From assembly GCA_016720425.1 (NCBI GenBank), contig JADKKQ010000001.1:372001-436000 (forward strand): a stretch of 64,000 nucleotides of DNA, in the 5' to 3' direction. Below the pieces are notes generated by a model. The model was not told the DNA's origin and ran no database searches. It was given only the letters and a program-made list of their open reading frames with translations. Position numbers and translations under genes: made by a program. Shown here in pieces: positions 58,826 to 64,000 of the stretch. Within the stretch, counting starts at the first letter, position 1. Every line of letters begins with the position of its first letter. This DNA is from Betaproteobacteria bacterium. GTDB lineage: Bacteria > Pseudomonadota > Gammaproteobacteria > Burkholderiales > Casimicrobiaceae.

Positions 58826-59467
58826 TCAGGCGCGCGGGCCCGTGAGCCGCCGCCGCATCACCGTCAGCTCGTCGGTCTCGCCCAACACCTCGAAGCCGGC
58901 CGCCGTGAACAGCGCCGCCGGGCCGTGGTAGTGGTGCTGCGGCGCGGTGCTGTCGCCGGCTTTGAACGGGAACGCGTCGACGCTGCGGATGCCGCGCGCG
59001 GCGAACGACGCGAGCGCGCCGTCGAGCAGCGCGCGGGCGACGCCGCGCCGCCGCCACGCCGGGGCGATGACGAAGCAGAGGATCGCCGCCGCCTGGAACG
59101 CCGGCACGTCGAGCGCAGGCGGGGCGACGCCGAGGCGGGCGCCGGCCTGCGGCAGCTTGTGCCAGGGCTGCGCATTGAGCCAGCCGACGACCTCGTCGCC
59201 GGCATAGGCGAGGAACCCCTCCTGCTCGCCGACCTCGATGCGCGCCGCCATCGCGGTGCGGTTCTGCGCCGCGGTGAACCCGCTCCAGTCCAGGACCTGC
59301 GGCACCTGGTAGTAGTGGCAATAGCAGCGCGACCACTGCGGGTTGTCGGCGAAGGCCGGGCCGTGCTCGTGGTCGAAGAAGCGCAGGAAGTCGTCGCGGC
59401 GGGCGGGCGCCAGGCGCTCGACCCGGATCGGTGCGGGGTCCCTCGCGGGGGGCGGGGCGGTGGGCAC
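58826..59467 (-). CDS. GNAT family N-acetyltransferase
   Basis: The 213-residue protein has an N-terminal segment (RDDFLRFFDHEHGPAFADNPQWSRCYCHYYQ) typical of a GNAT group with a conserved WSRCYC, then EVVGWLNAQPWHKLP and the acetyl-CoA site CFVIAPAWRRRGVARALLDGALASFAARG, ending FTAAGFEVLGETDELTVMRRRL. The substrate is unknown. GTG 59467 is a guess at the start; the frame is open further upstream into potD with only CTG codons. It follows potD by 56 bases or less and may share the pot transcript. Confidence 0.83.
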   Translation of the reverse strand: MPTAPPPARDPAPIRVERLAPARRDDFLRFFDHEHGPAFADNPQWSRCYCHYYQVPQVLDWSGFTAAQNRTAMAARIEVGEQEGFLAYAGDEVVGWLNAQPWHKLPQAGARLGVAPPALDVPAFQAAAILCFVIAPAWRRRGVARALLDGALASFAARGIRSVDAFPFKAGDSTAPQHHYHGPAALFTAAGFEVLGETDELTVMRRRLTGPRA

Positions 59468-59523
59468 GGGAACGGTTGCGGGCGCGGGGCCGGCGGCGTG
59501 ACCCGGTCCGGGCCACAGTCCAA

Positions 59524-60660
59524 TCAGCGGACCTTGATCTCGGTCCAGAAGCGGTTCATCAGCCGCCGCTCCCTGCGCGGCAGGTCCTTCAGCATCTCCA
59601 GCTGCTTCCGCCCTTCGGCGTCGGGAAACACCGCCGGGTTGTCCTTGACCGCCGGGTCGATGTGCTCCATCGCCGCCGCATTGGCGTTGCCGGAGCCGAT
59701 CATGTTCGACAGCTCCGCCGAGTTCCGGCCCTCGAGCATGAAGTTCATGAACTGGTAGGCGAGGTCCGGCCGCGGCCCGGACTTGTGCAGCACCATGCTG
59801 TCCAGCGCCAGCACCGCGCCTTCCTTCGGCGTCGAATAGGCGATCGAGAACGGGCGCTTCGCCTTGGCCGCGTCCTGCGCCGCCTGGAACATGTCGTTCG
59901 AGTAGCCGTGCGCGAGCCAGATGTTGCCGATGGTCAGTTCCTTGATGTACGACGAGGCGTTGAACGCCGCCCAGTAGGGCTTCGCGCGCAGGATGAGGTC
60001 GCGCGCCTCCTTGAGCTTCGCCTCGTCGGTCTCGTTCGCCGAGTGGCCGAGGTACTTGAGCGCGGCGGCGAAGAGCTCGCGCTGGGAGTCGAGCACCGTC
60101 ACCTTGCCCTGCAGCTTTTCGAGGTGCCGCGGCTCGAAGATCACGGCCCAGCTGTCGGTGGGCAGGCCCAGCTCCTTCAGCTTCTCGGCGTTGTAGCCCA
60201 GCAGCGTGACCGAGTACGCGTAGGGGACCGAATGGCGGTTGCCCGGATCGAAGAACTGGTTCAGGAACTCGGGCTTGATGTCGGCGAGGCGGGGGAGCCT
60301 GGCGTGGTCGATCTCGCGCAGCGCGCCCTGCGCGACCAGCGTCTGCACCGCGTTGCCGGTGGGAACGATGAGGTCGTAGCCGGTCGCCCCGGCGGCGAGC
60401 TTGGCCAGCATCTCCTCGTTGTCCGAGTAGTAGTCCTGCACCAGCCGGCACTTGCAGGCCTCCTCGAACTTCTTCGCCGTTTCCTCGGCGAGGTAGTTGT
60501 TCCAGTTGTAGAGGTGGAGTTCGGCGCCGGCCGTCCCGGTCGCGCGGGTCTCGCCCTCGGCCTGCTTGCCGTCGTCGCCCTTGGGTGCGCAGCCGGCCAG
60601 CGCCAGCGCGGCCGTGGCGGCGAGCGCGAGCAGCAGTCGACGGCGGGCGGGCGGAAGCAT
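59524..60660 (-). CDS. potD: polyamine ABC transporter substrate-binding lipoprotein (PotD-like)
   Basis: The 378-residue product has lipobox ALAGC, so it is anchored at the membrane, then the PotD/PotF fold: LHLYNWNNYLAEETAKKFEEA, VQDYYSDNEEMLAKLAAGATGYDLIVPTG, VPYAYSVTLLGYN, IWLAHGYSNDMFQAAQ and PKEGAVLALDSMVLHKSGPRPDLAYQFMNFML. It should bind spermidine or putrescine in the periplasm and deliver it to PotBC. It is the last transporter gene, 11 bases after potC. Confidence 0.92.
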   Translation of the reverse strand: MLPPARRRLLLALAATAALALAGCAPKGDDGKQAEGETRATGTAGAELHLYNWNNYLAEETAKKFEEACKCRLVQDYYSDNEEMLAKLAAGATGYDLIVPTGNAVQTLVAQGALREIDHARLPRLADIKPEFLNQFFDPGNRHSVPYAYSVTLLGYNAEKLKELGLPTDSWAVIFEPRHLEKLQGKVTVLDSQRELFAAALKYLGHSANETDEAKLKEARDLILRAKPYWAAFNASSYIKELTIGNIWLAHGYSNDMFQAAQDAAKAKRPFSIAYSTPKEGAVLALDSMVLHKSGPRPDLAYQFMNFMLEGRNSAELSNMIGSGNANAAAMEHIDPAVKDNPAVFPDAEGRKQLEMLKDLPRRERRLMNRFWTEIKVR

Positions 60661-60671
60661 CGGCGCGGCCG

Positions 60672-61451
60672 TCAGCCCTTGCCGCGCAGCACGTCGGGCG
60701 CGATCTTGCCGGCCAGCACGATCATCGTCAGCGTGAGCAGCATCAGCAGCGTGGAGACGGCGTTCACTTCCGGCGTCACCGCGATCTTGATCATCGTGTA
60801 GATCTGCAGCGGCAGCGTGGGCACGCCGGCGCCGGCGGTGAAGAAGGTGATGACGAAGTCGTCGATCGACAGCGTGAACGCCATCAGCGCCCCGGCGACG
60901 ACGCCCGGCATGATCAGCGGCAGCGTCACCAGCCGGAACGTCTGCCACGGCGTCGCGCCCAGGTCGCGCGCGGCCTCGAAGATCGACTCGTCCATCCCGG
61001 CCAGCCGGGAGCGCACGATGATCGCGACGAAGCCGATGCAGAAGGTCGTGTGGGCGATGATGACGGTGAGGAGCGACAGCGACTCCTCGCCGAACACCGA
61101 GATGAAGAAGATCAGCAGCGACACGCCGAGCAGGATCTCGGGCATCGCCACCGGGGTCAGCGTCATGAACGGCAGCAGCCGGGACTTGAAGCGGTGCATC
61201 GCGATCCCGGCCATCGTGCCCAGCACGGTGGCGAGCGCCGACGCGACCACGGCGATCAGCAGCGAGTTGGCCGCGGCGTGCAGCATCTCCGCGTTGGCGA
61301 ACAGCTTGTGGTACCAGTCGAGCGTGAACCCCACCCACTCGGCATTGAGCTTCGAGTCGTTGAACGAGAACACGACCACGACCACCAGCGGGACGTAGAG
61401 GAAGGCGTAGACCGCGAGCGACGCGGCCCAGAGCAGCGGCGACCTACGCAC
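60672..61451 (-). CDS. potC: polyamine ABC transporter permease (PotC-like)
   Basis: The 259-residue permease has six membrane spans and the cytoplasmic EAA loop ESIFEAARDLGATPWQTFRLVTLPLIMPGVVAG. AFLYVPLVVVVVFSFNDSK at the N-terminus and LSIDDFVITFFTAGAGVPTLPLQIYTMIK are typical of PotC. It starts at GTG 61451, overlapping the potB stop by eight bases. Confidence 0.93.
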   Translation of the reverse strand: MRRSPLLWAASLAVYAFLYVPLVVVVVFSFNDSKLNAEWVGFTLDWYHKLFANAEMLHAAANSLLIAVVASALATVLGTMAGIAMHRFKSRLLPFMTLTPVAMPEILLGVSLLIFFISVFGEESLSLLTVIIAHTTFCIGFVAIIVRSRLAGMDESIFEAARDLGATPWQTFRLVTLPLIMPGVVAGALMAFTLSIDDFVITFFTAGAGVPTLPLQIYTMIKIAVTPEVNAVSTLLMLLTLTMIVLAGKIAPDVLRGKG

Positions 61452-62298
61452 GGGCGACCCCCCGCTTGGCGAGCCAGGCGGCTCCGGCGGCGATGGCGAG
61501 CACCGCCGCGGTCAGCATCAGCGACAGCATCGAGCCGAACGGCCAGTCGCGGGTGCCGAGGAAGCTTTCCTTGATGAGATTGCCGACCAGCCAGTCGTCC
61601 TTGCCGCCCAGGATCTCGGGAATCGCGAACATCCCCAGCACCGGGATGAAGACCAGCGCCGAGCCCGAGAAGATCCCCGGCAGCGACAGCGGGAAGGTGA
61701 CGCGCCAGAACCGGTTCCAGGCGTTCGCGCCGAGGTCCTGCGCCGCGTCGAGCAGCGCCGGGTCGTGCTTCTCGAGGTTGGTGTAGAGCGGCAGGATCAT
61801 GAACGGCAGGTGCACGTAGACCATGCCGACGATGACGGCGAAGCGCGAGAACAGGAGGTCGAAGGGGCCGAGGATGATCATCCACGCGTAGACGCGGACC
61901 AGGAAATTGCTGGCGAAGGGCAGCACGCAGAGCAGCACCATCAGGTCGCGGTACTTCCGGGGGCTGCGCGCGATCAGCAGCGCCACCGGGTAGGCCATGA
62001 CCAGGCAGATGAGCGTCGTCGCGAGCGCCACGCCGAAGCTCTTGGCGAAGATCTGGGCGTAGATCCAGTCGCCGAAGAAGACGCCGTAGTTCTCGAAGGT
62101 GATGCCGCTGTCCTCGCCGGGCCGGCCCCCGAACAGCGGCGCCAGCGCGCCGAACTCGCCCGGATAGCGGACGCTGGCCACGACCATGATCGCGGCCGGC
62201 ACGAGGAAGAAGATGCAGAGGAAGACGAACGGCGGCCCGCTGACCAGCCACTGGGTCAGCCGTCCCGAGCGGGTCCGGGTCGAGGTGTCGGCGTGCAT
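61444..62298 (-). CDS. potB: polyamine ABC transporter permease (PotB-like)
   Basis: The 284-residue permease pairs with PotC. It has PPFVFLCIFFLVPAAIMVVASVRYP, ENYGVFFGDWIYAQIFAKSFGVALATTLICLVMAYPVALLIAR and the EAA loop PALLDAAQDLGANAWNRFWRVTFPLSLPGIFSG. ATG 62298 lies 24 bases after the potA stop. The overlap with potC indicates coupling. Confidence 0.93.
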   Translation of the reverse strand: MHADTSTRTRSGRLTQWLVSGPPFVFLCIFFLVPAAIMVVASVRYPGEFGALAPLFGGRPGEDSGITFENYGVFFGDWIYAQIFAKSFGVALATTLICLVMAYPVALLIARSPRKYRDLMVLLCVLPFASNFLVRVYAWMIILGPFDLLFSRFAVIVGMVYVHLPFMILPLYTNLEKHDPALLDAAQDLGANAWNRFWRVTFPLSLPGIFSGSALVFIPVLGMFAIPEILGGKDDWLVGNLIKESFLGTRDWPFGSMLSLMLTAAVLAIAAGAAWLAKRGVARA

Positions 62299-62322
62299 CG
62301 GGTTCGGGCGCCGCGGGCAGGT

Positions 62323-63405
62323 TCAGGCGTCGAGGAAGGCGCCGGCCTCGGCCTTCCACGACAGGCGCACGTGATCGCCGACCTCGAAGAACTTGGCGCG
62401 GCCGGGCGCCGAGTTGGGCAGCAGCGCCTCGAAGCGCTTGCCGTCCGGCAGGTCGACGATGTAGGTGGTGACGTCGCCGATGTAGAGGAAGTCGTTGACG
62501 ACGCCCTCGAACTGGTTGGGGTCGGGCGAGGCTTCGGCGGCCGCCCGGATCGACACCTGCTCGGGGCGGATGACGAAGACCCCCCCGGTCCCGGCCTTCA
62601 CGCCCTCGCGAGACGGCGCCGCGATCCGGCCGAGCGTGCCGAGCTCGAGCGTCAGCGTGCCGCCGGTCGCCGCGACCGTGGCTTCGTGCATGTTGACGTT
62701 GCCGATGAAGTCGGCGACGAAGCGGTTCTTCGGGAAGCCGTAGAGCTTGTCCGGCTCGTCCATCTGCTCGATCACGCCGTGGTTCATCACCGCGATCCGG
62801 TGCGACAGCGCCAGCGCCTCGGCCTGCGAGTGGGTGACGAAGACGAAGGTGACGCCGACGCCCCGCTGCAGCCGGATCAGCTCGATCTGCATCTGCTCGC
62901 GGAGCTTGGCGTCGAGCGCGCCCAGCGGCTCGTCGAGCAGCAGCAGGCGCGGCCGGTTGACCAGCCCGCGGGCGAGCGCGACCCGCTGCTTCTGCCCGCC
63001 GGACAGCTCGTGCGGGTAGCGCTGCTCCAGCTTGTCGAGCTTGACCTGGGCGACCGCCTCGCGGACCCGGGTGCGGACCTCGTCGTCGGCCTTGCCCGCC
63101 ATGCGCAGCGGGAAGGCGATGTTCTGCGCCACCGTCATGTGCGGAAACAGCGCGTAGCTCTGGAACACCGTGTGGATCGGCCGCTGCTCCGCCGGCGTGT
63201 CCCTGAGGTCGACCCCGTCGAGGACGATCGCCCCGCTGTCGGGCAGGTCGAAGCCGGCGATCATCCGCAGCAACGTCGTCTTGCCGCAGCCGGAGGGGCC
63301 GAGCAGCGTGAAGAACTCCCCGGATTCGACGGTGAAGCTGACGTCGTCGACGGCGGTGAAGTCGCCGAAGCGGCGGCTGACGTTCTTGATCTCGAGGAGT
63401 GCCAT
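62323..63405 (-). CDS. potA: polyamine ABC transporter ATPase (PotA-like)
   Basis: The 360 residues comprise an ABC ATPase domain with Walker A LLGPSGCGKTTLLRMIAGF, Q-loop VFQSYALFPHMTVAQNIAFPLRM, signature HELSGGQKQRVALARGLV, Walker B LLLLDEPLGALD and His in FVTHSQ, and a C-terminal TOBE regulatory domain (about 250-355: VFVIRPEQVSIR). MALLEIKNVSRRFG at 63405 is the normal family start; an in-frame ATG at 63456 would run into the promoter. GAGG lies upstream. Confidence 0.95.
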   Translation of the reverse strand: MALLEIKNVSRRFGDFTAVDDVSFTVESGEFFTLLGPSGCGKTTLLRMIAGFDLPDSGAIVLDGVDLRDTPAEQRPIHTVFQSYALFPHMTVAQNIAFPLRMAGKADDEVRTRVREAVAQVKLDKLEQRYPHELSGGQKQRVALARGLVNRPRLLLLDEPLGALDAKLREQMQIELIRLQRGVGVTFVFVTHSQAEALALSHRIAVMNHGVIEQMDEPDKLYGFPKNRFVADFIGNVNMHEATVAATGGTLTLELGTLGRIAAPSREGVKAGTGGVFVIRPEQVSIRAAAEASPDPNQFEGVVNDFLYIGDVTTYIVDLPDGKRFEALLPNSAPGRAKFFEVGDHVRLSWKAEAGAFLDA

Positions 63406-63742
63406 CGGGCCGGGCCTCGCGGGCGAGGTGGAATGGTGGGCGGCGAAACCGTTCAATTGTATAGCAAATCATTTTTCCGGCGACGCGGCGCCGCCGGTCC
63501 CGGGACGGGGGGCGCGGGTGTCCCCGCGGGGGGGGCGCGAGCGAGCGTTGGTGCCGGGATGACGACGGCCCGCCGCCGGCTCGGCTGAAGGGCCGATGGC
63601 GCACCGCCGCGCGCGGGTGTCCGATGGCGGTCAGCGGGCCCGGCCGCAGCGGCTCGCGTCCGGCACTCCTTTTGCTTTTTGCCGCCGGTGGGGGTTCAGA
63701 AATCCGCCGCCGGTCCGTAAACGCCTAATAGAGCCACCGCCC
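63406..63742. other. 337-bp intergenic region at the head of the pot operon
   Basis: It contains an A+T-rich segment (63451-63476) with TATACA on the minus strand (63458-63463), a plausible -10 for potA, a C/G-rich low-complexity stretch (63495-63540) and CTTTTGCTTTTTGCC (about 63667-63681). A possible TAATAG -10 for the rightmost plus-strand gene is at about 63726. No gene is seen. Confidence 0.5.
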
Positions 63743-64000
63743 ATGAGCCCCGCCCCCGACAAGCCGACGCTCCTCGACCAACTGCGCCGCCAATCGGTGG
63801 CGCTGCAGGCGCAGGAGGGGGCCAAGCGGCGGCCGGTCGAGGAAGCGCTGCAGGACCTCGACCGCCGGCTGTGGCGCGTCTTCCGCTGGTTCGACGAGGC
63901 GCTGCACCACCTCGAGGTGATCAAGCCCGGCGTCGCGCACGCGTTCCGGCTGGACCCGATCCTCGCCATCGAGTCCCCGCACTACGACCGGGGGTTCGTC
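63743..64000 (+). CDS. hypothetical protein (5' part, runs off the window)
   Basis: An open frame of 86 codons continues past the right edge, starting MSPAPDKPTLLDQLRRQSVALQ. The visible part is charged and helical, with LDRRLWRVFRWFDEALHHLEVIKPGVAHAFRL. I recognise no domain. High third-position G+C and the sustained frame support coding. No clear Shine-Dalgarno precedes the ATG. Confidence 0.65.
   Translation, partial: MSPAPDKPTLLDQLRRQSVALQAQEGAKRRPVEEALQDLDRRLWRVFRWFDEALHHLEVIKPGVAHAFRLDPILAIESPHYDRGFV

Overview
The window is about 70% G+C by eye and is packed with chromosomal genes whose neighbourhoods are typical of Betaproteobacteria (Burkholderiales/Rhodocyclales-like): holin-family protein-metF, ilvD divergent from lgt, accBC-prmA-DUF3426, glnA-(small exported protein)-ntrB-ntrC, amgK-murU divergent from lptD-surA, and DUF3460. 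Genus-level placement is not possible from sequence alone. No tRNA, rRNA, CRISPR array, complete insertion sequence or prophage was seen.

Layout. 1-11019: housekeeping (metF, rlpA, an SMR pump, ilvD, lgt, fxsA, cutA, a truncated dsbD ending in a 44-G run, a TlpA-type thioredoxin, accB, accC, prmA). 11065-17172: a DUF3426 membrane protein and the nitrogen block glnA-ntrB-ntrC, with a sigma54 promoter candidate and an NtrC-like palindrome before glnA. 17178-21426 (minus): an AlgX/AlgI-like O-acetylation pair, exodeoxyribonuclease III and a DUF4124/glutaredoxin-like protein. 21449-29216: oligopeptidase M3, the MurNAc-recycling pair murU/amgK, and divergently lptD (frameshifted here) and surA. 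29200-34666 (minus): a large envelope-anchored glycosidase-like protein, acetyltransferase, DUF3460 protein, THUMP RNA methyltransferase, alpha/beta hydrolase and a 2Fe-2S ferredoxin-like protein. 34837-37627: msbA and a GT9 glycosyltransferase.

37820-48823 (minus) is the most unusual region. It is a tightly overlapped run of eleven genes that looks like a dedicated type II fatty-acid-like pathway. Four genes come first: an isoprenylcysteine-methyltransferase-like membrane protein, two paralogous exported hydrolases and a condensation-fold acyltransferase between them. They are followed by a FabL-type enoyl reductase, FabG, a long ACP, a two-hotdog dehydratase, a ketosynthase, a chain-length-factor-like ketosynthase with Ser in place of the active Cys, and a fusion of an AcpS-type phosphopantetheinyl transferase to an LpxL-type acyltransferase. 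The set can be read as 'prime the carrier, build and fully reduce a chain, transfer it to a lipid or glycan'. It differs from aryl polyene clusters in having an enoyl reductase and lacking an aromatic starter ligase or ammonia-lyase.

48965-58723 (minus) is a surface-glycan block: three GT9/GT4-type transferases, a further GT4, two glutamine-dependent asparagine-synthase-like amidotransferases and a VanZ-family membrane protein. 58826-63405 (minus) holds a GNAT protein and the potABCD-like polyamine ABC transporter. A partial unknown gene runs off the right end.

Non-coding structure is rich. There are two small inverted-repeat elements (9951-10059, 37627-37773), a 60-bp periodic repeat family at two loci, an 84-bp repeat whose edge lies two bases before two start codons, a REP-like palindrome, and many TATAAT-like -10 boxes that stand out in the GC-rich background. 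Two sites (the G44 run in dsbD and the one-base shift in lptD) look more like assembly or sequencing problems than biology.
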